A stretch of 64,000 nt of DNA from Istiophorus platypterus (Eukaryota; Chordata; Actinopteri; Istiophoriformes; Istiophoridae): the NCBI GenBank assembly GCA_016859345.1, contig CM029120.1, positions 25,677,116 through 25,741,115 on the forward strand, written 5' to 3'. Positions 12,925 to 25,599 of this stretch are shown here, in pieces (positions within the stretch are counted from its first letter, which is position 1; every line of letters begins with the position of its first letter). The translations under genes and the position numbers were made by a program. The notes below the pieces were generated by a model. It had not been told where the DNA came from. It worked only from the letters and a program-made list of their open reading frames with translations, and did not search any database.

Positions 12925-13640
12925 TGAGGATCTCCGAGTGCACCTGTTATTACTAATACTGATATTATACTAATACTGGGTAGTTACTACCTTTGATCTC
13001 AAACCAGCATCAATTCCCTGTGTGATGGATTCCACGAGATGTTGAAATTCTGGTCTAGTTGACATGATTGTATTACGTCATTTCTGCAGATCTGTCAGCT
13101 CTACATTCATGTCAAAAATCTCCTGTTCTACCACATCCTAAATGTGTCCTATTGCATTCAGATGTGGTAATGGGGAGGCCACTGAAGTCCACTGAACTCA
13201 TTGTCAAGTTACTGAAACCAGTTTGAGATTATTTGTATTTTGTAACATGGTGCATTATCCTGTTGGAAGTATGCATTAAAGGATGGTAAACTGACCATAA
13301 AGGGATGCACATGGTCAGCAAAGGTACTCAGACATGACCCCACCATTTTACCAGCCTGGACTGTTGACACAAGGCAGGTTGGGTCCATGGATTCCAGCTG
13401 CTGAGTGGAACCCTGTGTGGTCTTCTGTAGCTGCTGTAGCTCATTTACCTCAAGGTTTGATGTATTGTTTTTGAAATGCTTTTCTGCTCACCACAGTTGT
13501 AGAAAGTGGTTATCTGAGTTACTGTAGCCTTTCTGTCAGCTCCAACCGGCCTGAACATTCTCCTCTGACCTCTTTCATCAACAAGGTGTTTCCATCCTCA
13601 ACATAAGTCCGGTTTATGTTAGGGTTTTTTTTTTTGTTTT
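12925..13640 (-). pseudogene. Degenerate Tc1-family DNA transposon, minus strand
   Basis: Read on the minus strand this is a decayed Tc1 transposon. The left end near 12930-12955 resembles the family's terminal repeat (the CCGAGTGCACCTGTTATTA block). The transposase C-terminus is recognisable as an 'FQHLVES' block just inside it. Further in are the part before the catalytic Glu and, near 13440-13600, the N-terminal DNA-binding part. The middle near 13395-13410 is deleted, because the sequence jumps from the GGGTCCATGGATTCC block straight to GTGGAACCCTGTGTGGTC. Frameshifts and stops break the frame. The family is the same as at 47465-48305 and 37195-37510. The copy is inactive. Confidence 0.8.
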
Positions 13641-14089
13641 TATTTTTGTTTTTTTAAGGTTCCTTTTAAGGTCACTGTGAATAGAGCAGTTGAATTTACA
13701 ATTTCCTAATCTAAACAGTGTTCTAATGAAAGACTTGAACACACCTCTTGTGCTTCACCAACTGACTGAAAATTATAACAAAAGTGGCCCATCATCTTTA
13801 GGTAGCACAGAGCAGAAGTCACACATTCAAATTGTCTTGTACCCTTCCACGTTTTCACTGGCTGCTACAGGAGGTTCAAGAAACATAGTCTTCTCTCCTA
13901 AAGTAGCTGCTTTAAGTCAGCAGTATTTGCATTTAAAAGCACTCGTACGTCAAAGAAAACAGCAATAATCAACAGATCATCTTACTTTCACTTATCCAGT
14001 TATCAAGAGGCATCTATGGTGAAGTCATCCAAATTAAAATTTATATTGTCCACCTCACAAAGAAAACTAAGATTACCCCCTTCTGGTCA
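13641..14089. other. Short unassigned segment
   Basis: A 92-codon frame at 13690-13968 (plus) is open but unrecognised. The segment lies between a Tc1 remnant and a LINE remnant and is probably further repeat debris. A T-rich tract precedes it at 13625-13655. Confidence 0.4.
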
Positions 14090-15520
14090 TATGCCTATAC
14101 CAGCCAATCATGTTGTGGTGTACATCCATGTCTGTCAACACTCAGGAAAGATACATATCTCAGATGTGCTGGGATGCATCCTCAGTGATGTTCCTGGTGT
14201 CATAGGGGATCTAGGGTCTTTGAACATCAGACTTCATCACCCAGCTGTTCCAGCTAGTGTTAATCAAGTCCCAGCTTGCATCCCAGCAGCAACAAGCCAT
14301 GGTTCTTTCCAGTTTATCCAAAGCCACTTAGTGGCTTTTTCTGTTGCTTCAGTGATGGAAAGTATGTCCCCCTTTGCAGCTCTGGTGATTCTGAGCACAG
14401 ACAGAGCTTTACAAAGTTAGTACCCTACAAAACCCCAGCAGCCCACTTCAACTGGGTCACAGCTAGCCCACCAGCCTTGGTATCTGCACAGCTCATTAAG
14501 ATCCTGGTTTTTGGCTAGTGTCCACTCATGGCCTGTTCCATGTGCACTTCCCAGGGCACTGTCAGCTTCCACAAGAACTTGGTGGAATCAGAGAAGATGA
14601 CTGTGTCTGGGCAGTGTGATGTTTGTGTGATTTAACCAAGGAATTTAAGTTGTCTTCCATGGTCCACTCTCAGCTGCCAGCCTGGTGCTGTGGAAATCAG
14701 ACATTGGTAGGGCTTCTCTCCAGGCTTAAGAAAAGGATAGTTTTTGTTGGATTTTAATGCCGAGGTGACAACTTCTGCAAATGCCTTGAGCAACTGTGTC
14801 TCTGCCAGTTTGTCCATTCGCTGAGGCTTTGATGGAGGTGTGTGGAGGATTGTTGGGCTTGGCAAGTTGTTGTTAACCACTTGGACCAAGAATCTAATCC
14901 TCTAGAAATCCAACCAAATGATCCTCCACTGCAGTGTGTTTTCCCACCATGTTCAGGCCCCATGCCTAGAGAGTCCCGTCATTGATGATCATTACCTCCT
15001 TAGCACCTGTGTGAACGTCTTCCTGGAGGAGATGATTTCACTCCTTTCCTTGGCATTACTGGCCTAGCAGCCTGGAAAGTTGTCAAGGCTTGATTGCCCT
15101 GTAGCCACAGTCCCAAGGAGAGCCTTCTGCCTCAGTCTTGCATTTGCTACCTGCAGTTTTCTGGCAGTGCTCCACTTAACAGCAAAGTCATTAATTTAGG
15201 CTCTGATTGAGAGCTGTCTCACACAAGTCTTTGTCAGGGGAGCACTCCTTTTGATGACTTCTGAGATTTCCTCCTTTGGAATCCAAAAACCTTTGGAGCA
15301 CTGCCACTGGTTAGTGACTCTTCTTCTCTGCCAGATCACTCAGGTTCTTCCACAGCTGCTGAAGGAATCTCGGACAGTGATTGTTCACACTGTATGGTAC
15401 TACACTTGGCCCTTGGGCAGAGGTTGATTTTACAGCTTTGATGACTTCCAGGACCTCTTTCAAGTGAAGTTCCTTCATGTTGAATTCAGTTGCTGGGGGC
15501 ACCAGGCTTGTCAGGGCTTT
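14090..15520 (-). pseudogene. Degenerate LINE reverse-transcriptase ORF, minus strand
   Basis: The minus frame at 15311-15502 reads like the start of a fish LINE reverse-transcriptase domain: 'LKEVLEVIKAVKS-SAQGPS-VPY', then 'CPRFLQQLWK'. Next come 'QW' and 'GFWIPKEE' in a shifted frame. A deletion follows, removing the catalytic block. The text resumes with an 'ALLGTVATGQSSLDNFP' segment (about 15090-15180) and the C-terminal domain at 14632-14889, with 'LPSPTILHT', 'WQLRVDHGRQLKF' and 'ELTVPWE'-like blocks. This order matches a LINE family abundant in fish proteomes, whose clade I cannot assign safely. The copy is 5'- and centrally deleted and carries many frameshifts. Confidence 0.75.
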
Positions 15521-16629
15521 GTTATAGTCAAGCTCCTGCTTTCTTGTTGGGGTACTAAAAGTATTGTGAAGAATGTTGTTGTCAACCAGAAATAAACATG
15601 CATTACCAGCAACAACCTACCCAATGAGACAAAACAAAGGGGAAACAGATGAGCTCAATTCATGTTTTGTCCAAACCTATGGGAAACCCTGACATGACAT
15701 GAAAAAAGACTCCCCTCACCCCAGTTCCCAGAAACAACCAGAAAATATAGACTAAATTTTTATTACTCAAAGTTATCTTTGTACAAAGGAAAATGTTGTT
15801 TTGGTGTGATTCCAATAAAATAACAAACAAAACTAAGTGATCCCAAACTAATTTTACCTTAACCAGAAACAAAGTAAACAACAATACACATTATTACCTT
15901 ATCTAACAAACACAGGAGAAGAATGAAAAGGAAGTTAAAACAAAACAACTATAGCCACCACTACAAAACCCCATAACTGTTTAGGATATAGACGTGATAC
16001 TATATACAACATGTTAGATGATAGCTGATCACAGTGAACTGGCTACTGGACTGTCAGAAGTGGAGTGCCAACTAGAGATCCTCAGACAGATACAAACAGA
16101 GGTTTCAAAGCACAATATTTCACAATACACAAACCAAATCACTATGACTAGGGTCGTAACTCAGATTAAGCTACTCTTTATTCTGATTTAAACACTATAC
16201 CAGACACCCTACCAGTGTTTGATTAAAATAGTTTAATTAAGCAATTTGTTATTTCTGTACACTCGCTGCAAGAATTTAATTTGAAATTGCTGATAAAGTC
16301 ACCCAAAAGCCAAGGGGATGATGTTGTCCCAGAAACAGATGAGATTCTGAGATGTCTACTCTTAGCATAAACCTTTGAGACATATTTCCCCCAAAAAACA
16401 AGAAGGAGATACCTTTGCCTAATTTAAATTAATCTTCCTACTGTTTGTGCCTCTCTCCCCAACCATAGACTGTATTTCAAGGTCATTTCATCAACCCACA
16501 CATAGGCAATATGCTGGTCTGACCATCAGAATCAATTTGGTGCAGTGTCTTGGCCAAGGGCTTGTGATCCACCACCTCTGTGATTTGTTGAAACCTGGCT
16601 CTATGAGAAGAGAAAAGAGAGGGATATAA
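15521..16629. other. AT-rich DNA, no recognised gene
   Basis: No motif-bearing frame is present. A-rich stretches at 15690-15960 could be retroelement debris but carry no diagnostic sequence. Confidence 0.45.
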
Positions 16630-16835
16630 ATACAGAGCAGGTCTAGACCATACTCTTTATAGTTATATTTACAGAGACCCAAAATTCCCTCTATTAGCAA
16701 GCACTTGGTGACAGTGGCAACGAAAAACTCCCTTTTAACAGATAGAAACGTTGAGCAGATCCAAGCTCATGGTTTGAAGCCATTTGCCATGGCCTGCTGG
16801 GTTGAGAGCGAAGGACAGAGGGAGAGCAAGAGACA
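16630..16835 (+). repeat. Short interspersed repeat (GAGCAGGTCTAGACC family), plus strand
   Basis: The segment starts with GAGCAGGTCTAGACC. It continues through TTACAGAGACCCAA, a GAGCAAGCACTTGG-like block and AAAAACTCCCTTTTAACA, ending in GGCTCATGG. This is the same order as the copy at 53155-53420. It lacks the 5' CAATTCAATT block. A GA-rich tract follows at 16805-16860. Confidence 0.75.
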
Positions 16836-16959
16836 AAGAAAGAAAGAGAGAGAGGGGGCCAGGAGGCAGGGTAGAGAGCATAGCACACAGATTCTTGCTA
16901 TGTTGGTGAAAAAAGACCGTCCTTGAAATCAGTTTTATGTAAGAGGTAAAGGAAATATC

Positions 16960-18055
16960 CTGATCACAGAGAACTCAAAGATTCCTAATTGTAGTGCTAG
17001 TTTCAATGTTACTGATGTATTGTGGACCAAGTACAATAATTTCATTTTTGTCTGAGTTTAACACCAGGAAGTTGCTGGCCATTCATATCTTTGTGTCCTT
17101 AAGATATGCTTGAGCTAACTGATTGGTTTCATCAGGCCCCCTTGACAATTACAATTGGGTATCATTTTCACAACAGAGGAAGTTTATGGAGTGTTTCCTG
17201 ATAATATTGCCTCAAGGAAGCATATATAAGGTGAATAGAACTGGTCCAAGCACAGAACATGGTGGAACTCTGCGACTAACGTTTGAATATATAGTCATCA
17301 TTAACATGCACAAACTGGGATTTAGCTGATAAATAGGACTTAAACTAGGTCAGAGTTTAACAATCAAATGTTCAAGTATCTGTAATATATTGTGATGAAT
17401 AATGTCAAAAATAGCATTAAATCTAGTAATACAAATAAAGAAACAAGTCCTTAGTCCGATGTAGTTAGAAGATCATTTGTAACTTTCAGCAGTGCTGTCT
17501 CTGTGCAATGATGTACTCTAAATCAAGACTCTAAATCCTCAAATAAACTATAATTATGTAAAAAGTCACACTACTGGTTGGCAACAGCTTTCTGGAGGAT
17601 CTAGAGAGAAGAGACAGTTAGGTATGGGTCTATAGTTGGGTAAAACATCTGGATCAAGAGTGAGAATTTTAAGAGGAGGTTTAATAGACTGTTAATAAAG
17701 ACAGATTAATTTCATTTAATAAAGTGCTAAATAAGGGTAAAATCTTCTTAGGCAGTCTATTTGTGGTCTAAGAGACAGATTGATGGTTTAGATGACGAAA
17801 TTGCTGAAGTTAGTTGGTGGAGGTTGATGGGGGAGAAATTGTCTGTATATGTCGGGTTTCACAGCTTTTTCTAAGGTTCCTGTGTTTGAGGATAAATCCA
17901 TGCCAGTTGAGGACAGGAGGAGGTGAATTTCTCTCTAATGGTTAGAAATTTATCATTAAAGAAGCTCATGAAATCATAACTACTGAGAGCTATAGGACTA
18001 CATTAATCATATAAGCTATGACTGTCAGCCTGGCTACAGTCCTATGAAGTAACCA
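16960..18055 (-). mobile_element. L2-like LINE remnant (ORF2 3' half), minus strand
   Basis: Blocks run parallel to those of the copy at 38100-40340: CATTCATATCTTTGTGTCCT, AATTGGGTATCATTTTC, CTGGTCCAAGCACAGAAC, AACATGCACAAACTGGGAT, AGGACTTAAACTAGG and CAGCCTGGCTACAG. In the minus direction these encode the reverse-transcriptase segment around and after the catalytic region, in broken frames. Its order relative to the ORF1 remnant at 18790-19910 would fit one element, but the intervening 0.7 kb is not recognisable. Confidence 0.7.
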
Positions 18056-18789
18056 AATTGCCATTTTTTTGGCCTCCAACTGGAGTAATTGGGTGTCATT
18101 AACACTGTCGTAAATAATGATCTGTATTTATGTTTTTCTTTAGCCTGCACTTATATGATTCTACATCAACCCAGGAATACATTTAACAATGGTCACTGGT
18201 GTCGCCCACTTCATGTGTCTTAAAGTGTGTAGTTGAGTGGGGAGTATCAGTTTGATACACAACCTGGTTTATGGTGAAACATGGGCTTCTCCTTGAGGCT
18301 ATGCTTATTGTTACCGATGGTCACCCAGCTACCCTGGTTTCCCAGCTGCTCAGGAGCTGCTGGGGGGGGGGGTTACAGTAGTAGTTGAAAGCATAATCAT
18401 TTTCATAGGTTCCCTGACACAAAACGTGAAAGGAATACAACCCTTGACAAAATACATGATTTACAGCTTAAGAGGTAAAGAAGAACACAAATATACCACC
18501 ATGGGGAACAAAAAATTACAAAGCTCATTAAAATTTGAATGCCAAGCCATCTGGTGCACAAACATTAAAACTGTAAGTTATTAGTCGGAGGTAGACTGCC
18601 TAATTTTACTTGTGTCCATAGATTGTTTTGTGACCAGGTCACAGTTATGAATAACCAGAGGTGGATGTTTTCGGGAGAGAGGCATGAAATGTAAACAGTT
18701 AATCATGAAACAGTAAATTATGTGGGGTGGACAGGTTAGCACTGGACTGAACATTATGCTTTGATGAGCAGCATATGAGTGTGGAAACA
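18056..18789. other. Unassigned DNA with a poly-G run
   Basis: No gene is recognised. A G homopolymer of about 11 bases lies near 18361-18372, next to an inverted GCTGCTCAGGAGCTGC-like hairpin. Confidence 0.5.
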
Positions 18790-19910
18790 CAGAGATGAGG
18801 AATGCTGTATTTTAATTGTCAGGAAACACCTTTGTGCCACCTAAATTTAGGTGGTGAGCCTCTGTATTGAAAAGGTGACCAGGTCTCCAGAAGAGGTTGA
18901 AGTAATCGACAAAGTGCACACTGTTGGCATCACAGGCAGAAATGCACCAGGCATTGAGGCTTAGCAGCTCTGTGAAGTGTTCCACACCATCACCATGGGT
19001 GGGGGATGGAAAGGACACAAACAATGTTGTGGGACTGCATGAGGATGTTAAGGAGATGGTGTGTATGTTGGTGTAGACTGTTATCTTCTGATGTTATTTG
19101 AACTGACATGAACAAGGACCCTGACAATGTCAGGGTAGGAAATTAAAATGCCTTGGATTTTATCAGCAATGCCATGTACAGTAGCACCTGGGAAGACAAG
19201 AGAGTTGAGGGGGGAGCCCACACCTGTTGATTGGGGTTGTCGGAGCTGACTGCAGCTCCACAGGTTAACACATTTCATCCCAGATTGGTGGGTTGAAACC
19301 TTGGGCTGTGACCTCTGTTGCTGGACAGCACCTGGTCCAGGCAGGACAGCTGACTCTGCCTCCAGCAACTCCAGACCAGTTGATACACCTAAAGATGGAA
19401 ATGGCACAGCAATTTTATTCCCGTTGCGAGGTGGTCATGCAATGAAATTGGCTGGTGACAAGGATCAGGGTTTTGACATGGAAGGTGGGAGAGCCCACTG
19501 GCTCACTGCCAGTGAGGAGAAATCTTTGCTTAGGATGTCAAAACGGTTTACAGGCCATATTTCTTGTGTTGCAGGAATATGAGAGGATGGAGGGGAAAGT
19601 CTCCCTAAGTTTTTGAGGTCACAGACCGAGTCCCAGTGCCAAGGCTTTAACTGAGTTGAGCAGCTATTCAGGGATTCTGGTTTAGCCCCCAAGACAGGGG
19701 TCAGCAGGGATGGAGATCAAAGCAGCTGCAGAGACAGTGGATGAGCTGGAGAAGCAGCATCAGCCAAACAGAGAGCAGTGTTGGCACTGATCATGGCACC
19801 CTGTGTAGGGCCGCTGAAGACAAATGTGTCAGAAATTTTTAGAGGTTGTAGATTCTTTCCTCCAAAACAGTGTTCTTCTTGATGAAAGAGAAAACTTGCA
19901 AAGCCAGAAG
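18790..19910 (-). pseudogene. LINE ORF1 remnant with SGNH/GDSL-esterase-like domain, minus strand
   Basis: Two broken frames on the minus strand form an ORF1-like protein. The frame at 19465-19692 contains an 'NRFDILSKDFSSL'-type linker segment. The frame at 19081-19407 carries 'LVFPGATV', then 'ILISYPDIVRVLVHVSSNNIRR', the Val-rich strand and Asn block of SGNH hydrolases. The frame at 18812-19024 carries 'FVDYFNLFW' and an 'AHHLNLGGTKVF' block, where family members have a D-G-L-H-P-N catalytic motif. The GDS block with the nucleophilic Ser is not visible, so it is lost or deleted. Esterase domains are known in ORF1 of L2/CR1-type LINEs, including zebrafish L2. The copy is dead. Confidence 0.75.
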
Positions 19911-19924
19911 GCAAGGAAAGTGTT

Positions 19925-20530
19925 GTGATTTACTAAAAAAATGGGACCCAAATGCAAAAGCTCAAAGACAGAGATGAAGTCACTGGTGAAAATATAATGA
20001 TTTTAATAATCTTGGTTTTCAAACAGTTTTCTGGTACATGGTTCAGAGTCAGGCAAGCTCATCCATGTTACTGACAGATAACAGACAGGTCTGTTCAACA
20101 GCAAAGGGAGATAAAGTACTCAGGAAAGAAAATCCAAGAGTAGACATGGATACAACACTATTACAGGGCAAGGCTAATGGAAAGACAGATCAGTAAGTAT
20201 ATCAGCAAGGACAAAATCTTAAAGTAATGAGTAAGGCACATTATCACATTAAGGAATGGACAGTTCAACAAACACTTGTGATCTGGCCGGGTCTTTTATG
20301 CTGTAGATAGGTGAAGTCTAATCAGTATTTTTGATGAGAAGATAAGTGGCAGCTGTGCAGGTGTGGCAGCGACAAAACCAGTGGAGGGCTGGCCAGCCCC
20401 GCCCTGAGGAAGACACAGACTCCCGATGGAGAGAGAGATATGACACATGGAGGTCAGGGTAAAAAACACATGACACACTAAGGTGTGAGGAGGGAGACTG
20501 CAGAATCCCAACAGTTGGGCCCTGGCATTT
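19925..20530 (-). repeat. Purine-rich retroelement-like repeat, minus strand (possible LTR)
   Basis: Read on the minus strand it matches the layout of the repeats at 4851-5205 and 9640-10080: CT-rich DNA, a CATAAAAGACC promoter-like block and an end near GCATTTGGGTCC. The GGACCCAAATGC start on the plus strand near 19943 is typical of fish LTR-like repeats. No coding region is attached. Confidence 0.35.
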
Positions 20531-21029
20531 GTTCAACTTGTTGCGGAAAAACAAATAAAACCAGAAGTCCAATTGCTAAAATCTTTTATCAGTAAAAGGG
20601 GTTGTTAAACACAACCAATGTCTGCAAACCTGAGTCATAAAAATTAGCTCAGACAAAAGTCAGTTTAAAAAACATTTTGAGAGAGCTTTTTTCTGGATGA
20701 ACGCAGGGGAAATAATTACAAGCACTATGTCTCTCCCTGCTATCCAGGTTCAGTCAAACGTAATGAAGAACTGACCATCAGCCTCTTCAATCAGGGTGAG
20801 ATAGACATTATGCTACTGTCCCTCTATACTGTGTGGGACAGAAGGTCTGACTCTCCACTCAGGACCTCCTTCTCCAAGTGGAACACTGTAAGCTTGGGCC
20901 CAGGTTTTCTGGTGCATTTTGTTGCTGTGTTTGTCCGCTTATGACCATCAGAGTTCATCCCACCTACCACCTATCTCCAAAATCAAACCTGTCAAAACAA
21001 GTCCACTTTTCCTCTCCTCCAGACCCCTT
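20531..21029. other. Unassigned DNA with one protein-like patch
   Basis: The stretch 20690-20900 has a more balanced base mix and can be read as several short protein-like frames on the plus strand. None is long or recognised, and frameshifts would be needed. It may be an old transposon fragment. Confidence 0.3.
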
Positions 21030-21260
21030 CCACCTATAACGCTGTAACATCCTGTCTTTGTTTATATATTATTACCTGTTTTATTTTGATAGTCACCTGT
21101 TCTGACCTTTCATTCTCCTATCTCATATGTTTCACGCCCTTGATCATCTGCATGGGCCTTTCCGTGTAAGCCCCTTTTTGATCTTCAGTAAAGATATTGT
21201 GTTTTTACATCCATCCTCACCTGCTGTGAGTTTCTCTGAATCTGACTCTTGGTTAACTGA
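21030..21260 (+). repeat. Pyrimidine-rich retroelement-like repeat, plus strand
   Basis: It contains a CACCTGTTCTGACC block and a downstream CTTCAGTAAAGATATTGTG segment (AGTAAA could be a weak poly-A signal). It resembles the R and U5 parts of the other LTR-like repeats in the window. No target duplication was seen. Confidence 0.3.
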
Positions 21261-24200
21261 TATCATGACCTCACCCTGACCACTTCATCTTGAAGTGTTT
21301 TTGATGCATAAACCTAGAAGAGATCTGGTAGGAACAAAGTGCTGCCATTGCATATACATAAAAAAGAAAAAAAGGAAAGGGAATATTGTATTGCAAGAGC
21401 AATATACACTGCTATGTATGTTTACTCTTGCTCTATATCTTTTTTTCTTTGACTCTGCAAAATATTTGCTTCATTCAGCATGTATTTGTTTATATTAGTT
21501 TCTTAAAAAGGGACATATATCACATACATTTTTTTCAGATTCAATTTATTTTAGTAATATAAATCTGAGACTAAATTTAATAAGTGATAATTTACATACA
21601 GTAAATATTTTCATCAAATGTTACAAGAAAGTATGCTGATTTGGCTACACAACTCAAAGGTTTCTTGTAGCTAATAAAGTGGTGCTCCCAAACATAACAA
21701 CAGAAATACTCTAACATCATCTCTAAAACATCTTAAAACTGGATATCAGCTGAGAAACGTTTTGCTATTTTATGACAGGATTTTACATATAAAATGATGA
21801 CATTCACAAAAAGATCACTTAGAGCAACTGTGGCTAATTTACTCTCAATATCATGACCAATACAAATATTTCAGTGATAATATGAACGACTTTTAACTGT
21901 CCATTCTTCACTGTTTGGCCATAACTTTTCAATGTCAAGTCTGGTAAATTTGTTATTATCTTGACTTTGTAGAAGCTGGCGACGCTGTGGTTTACGACAT
22001 GATTCATATTTTCTTCTCAAAAAGATAAATGGATTTGTTTCTGGTGTGAAAAAAGATAGATTTCTTTCCTATGCATACCAATCCTGCTCATTTTGAGCGA
22101 TTTCTGTTAAACCATTTTTCTACTATTCCCTAGACATAGGGTGGCTCTTGAAAAACAGGTATTTAATCTTCAGCATACATCAGTGCAAATGGATCAGATT
22201 CTGCTTCTTTTCAAAAGATAAAATGTTTCTCAGTGTGAGAAGCATGATTTTGACCACTAGATGCTTAATGAACTCACAGCAGCAGTTTCAGGATACACAA
22301 TGCTTCCAACGCAGACTTTACTTGGGTGGTCACCCCAAATTAATGCCCAACAAAGTATAGTTAGCAGCCCGTTTTAGCATTTATATATTTTTTTTCCATT
22401 CAAGAGAATGATGCCATCAGTTTTCCAATGACTAGTGGAAAACTCCCCTTGCACTACCCCTATTGTACCTGCTCATTTGCCAACCAAAGTCTAATTTGAA
22501 TTGAAAAGTATTTTTAGTCTTCTCATTGTAAAATAAACTATCTCTAAAGTAGCCTAGTGCTTAATGCCATTTCATCATTGTAAAGTTTTGCACTGCACAT
22601 TCGCTATGCTCATCCTTGCCTTGCTCTCACTCTCTTTCTCTCACAAACACATTGACAGTGGGGCTGTCTGCCATAGTTGGACTGGCCATCGGGAGGACTA
22701 GGAGAAATCATGCCGCAGTGGTTGGCTGTTAGTATGTCAAAAAATCCATAAAGTATTGCCGTCCCTGTCTTTGTCATTGCCAGTCCTCTCTGTGTATCTG
22801 TCATTCAGGGTGCATGTTAGAGTGTGCTGTGTACGTATGCTGGGACTGGCCTCAATGGCCAATCATGATCAACAGTAACCAGCCTGATCTGGGCATAACC
22901 TGTAACAAGAAGTATGTGCAGGCTAACAGGTTACAAATCACTGAGTTTACTTTTCGACTGGTACGTGAGAATGTGGAAAGCCCCCAAAGTCCTGTCTGTT
23001 CCAAAGTATCTTCAGTATTTTTTAGGTATGTAGGCTGTATTTGTTGGTGTATTTTTTTGTCATGTATGGGAAGTTTACAGAGATTGCAGAGATTATTTAT
23101 GAGAGCTGGTGTCAGCAGCAGCCACGTCAATTCAAGCAAGTTTACAGGTTTGTGGTAGTGAACAGTCTCAGCCTGTGCATATGCTGATGGTAAGCCCTAA
23201 CAAGACAATTTGTTTTGGTCAGTCATTACCGTTTCCGCTTAAAGCAAGCTAAATTATGTCACACAGTACTGAGTGAGCTTGTAACACTGTGTAAAGTTGT
23301 ATATGCCTATATTCATATGGCTGGCAATCGTTTTGTATCATATAAAAGCAGCGTATGTAGGAGAAAGTGAAAGCTTTGGTCATGTCAGCCTTTAAAGTGC
23401 AAGGCTGTTTGCTGGATGCAGTATATACTGTACCTGCAGTGCTTAGCTGGATGACACAAGAAGTAATTGTGAACTTGTGTTATGTGATCAAGATAAACTG
23501 ACTCTTTAAATATTATGCTAAGATCTGGGTTATACTTAACACGTGACATGTTTTGCACATGCATCTTTACTGAATGCTTTAAGGTACCGGGTTGTACATA
23601 AAGAATATTTCAAAGAGCACTCATATCTTTATTTATGAGAGCATCCTTGTGGATCCACATGTTTTCAGTTGCATTTGGAATAGAAGCTATGGATTCCTGT
23701 GGTAATGGGAATGGCAGTACCATGGCTTATGTACACTAAGGTTCCTGGGATGGATTGATTCGGTTTATTTTTATATTGGGCAGAAAATGGCAATGGCACC
23801 CATGTAGTGAGAGGGTCAGGTAGGGGGAAATTCATCCACTAGGGACCATGAATATGATCAATAAATTTCATCGGCATCTGTTTTATATTTCAATATCCCT
23901 TTCTTTACTTTGGCATCCTTCATTTTTCTTTTCTTTTTCCTTTTTTAAATTGACAAATGACAGATGATGCTGGCATTTTTGTTGTGAGGATAGTCTCCAA
24001 CAGTGGCATTATTCAGGTCAATACTTCAGGACTTCTGCCCTGAATTTTCAGGGCCTAGCCATGAAATATGTTTTGGTCTTGGAAAACTGGCATTTTAATG
24101 TAACTCAGCAGAACTTTTAACAGAAAATTGGAGTGTCAGTGGGAGGAGAGAGTAATACAGCACTGCACATGCCCATACTAATGCAATCAGGCAGTGTTCA

Positions 24201-25599
24201 GTGACCTACCTAGAGTTTTAGATAGGATAGTCTCTTATGTAAGTGCATGGCTGCTTGCTTCTGTTTTACTGGAGGAAAGCTGCTGGCAACAAATATAAAA
24301 AAAGATGCAAGACCATGCAGGTATTTGTGGGGGTTGTTAAGTCTTATGCTTTTGAGACACACACTTCTAGATTCCAGACTCAATCTACCAAATAAAAGGA
24401 ATAGGACCAGGAGTTGGCTTTGCAGAACATATGAATGGCAGGTTTTTCTCTATATTGGCCAATAAACATTAAAAAGAGCACAAAGTCACAATTTGCTCGA
24501 ATTTAGTTGAAATCTTTAGTTGAAGAGAAAGATTAATGTCAGAGTTTTACTAATGCCATTCACATGTCACTGACTCTAACTGCTCGCATTGACAGTACAT
24601 GTAAATCATCAGTACACGTAAATGAAAGCCAGTGGCCAATGGAAAAGAATGAAACAACAGCAAAAAACTTTAAATGGTACTTTATATTTTGGAGTTCATT
24701 ATTCCTTTTCAATTGTCATAAGATGAAATCCTGTTTTTTTATTTTCAACTTAATAAATTAATTCATGTATTTTTTATTTCATCTTTCATAGGAAAATTGT
24801 TTTTTTCAATTCACCTCAAACACATCGTCATAGCAACACTGATACCTGCTGGTAATTTACAGATATGACTGACTTTGAAAATGGCAATAAGTATATCCTA
24901 AACTCAAACAATAAACAAACACTTCCTTTTCGTAAACACATTAACCTCTTGTTTCACTGTGGGGAAATAGCGACAGTGTGCATAGTTCTAAATGATTTAC
25001 CTATACCTCCAGGTTGTCTTACAGCTCTGGTTTACAAGTTCTGAAAGAAAAGTTGGTTTATCATTTATTCACTATTAGCAATGCTCCTACAGAAGCTTCA
25101 AGTTCTCTCCAAGGTGCCTTGGACAGATGTTTTATGAGTTCATGTGGGCCTACACAGGCAGCAGTCTGTCGCCTTACCATAACCGGAAATATGACAGGCT
25201 ATGATGTGGCTTATGTTTAATTTATGGCTAGTGTTTAGACTGAGTGTGAACATCATATAAGTTCTTATCTGAAGAAACACTATAAAAGATGATTGTAAGA
25301 CTCATTGAGAGACTCTCCTTTGAATTCTTGTGATAAGGTTTGTTTTTCTCCTATCTTGTAACTTAAAATACATTTCCCTTTAACCTATAAATGTGTTTAA
25401 TTGTGTTCAGAGTCCTTTGTAGAAAATCTTACACAACAAACTACAAAGACAGAGGCATCTGGGATCTTAAAGATCAGTTGGTTATTTAGACACTGATGCT
25501 TGCTCACTGCCATCTCAGTCTGTGGCATGAAGAATATGTATGTTAGACCTTTCATTACCCCATACATGTGACACAGTTCATTAACAATACAAGATTCAA
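21261..25599. other. Long AT-rich stretch without a recognised gene
   Basis: No coding region is supported. A dispersed repeat segment at 23096-23155 resembles 27029-27090. The segment near 22670-22700 (GGACTGGCCATCGGGAGGAC) resembles a known type of fish dispersed repeat but is too short to name. Confidence 0.45.
23096..23155 (+). repeat. Dispersed repeat, copy 1
   Basis: The block TATGAGAGCTGGTGTCAGCA and its continuation CAGCCACGTCAA recur near 27029-27065 with few changes. A TTTACAGGTTTGT block follows in both copies. The second copy leads straight into a CAATTCAATT-family repeat, so this may be part of a larger repeat. Confidence 0.6.
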
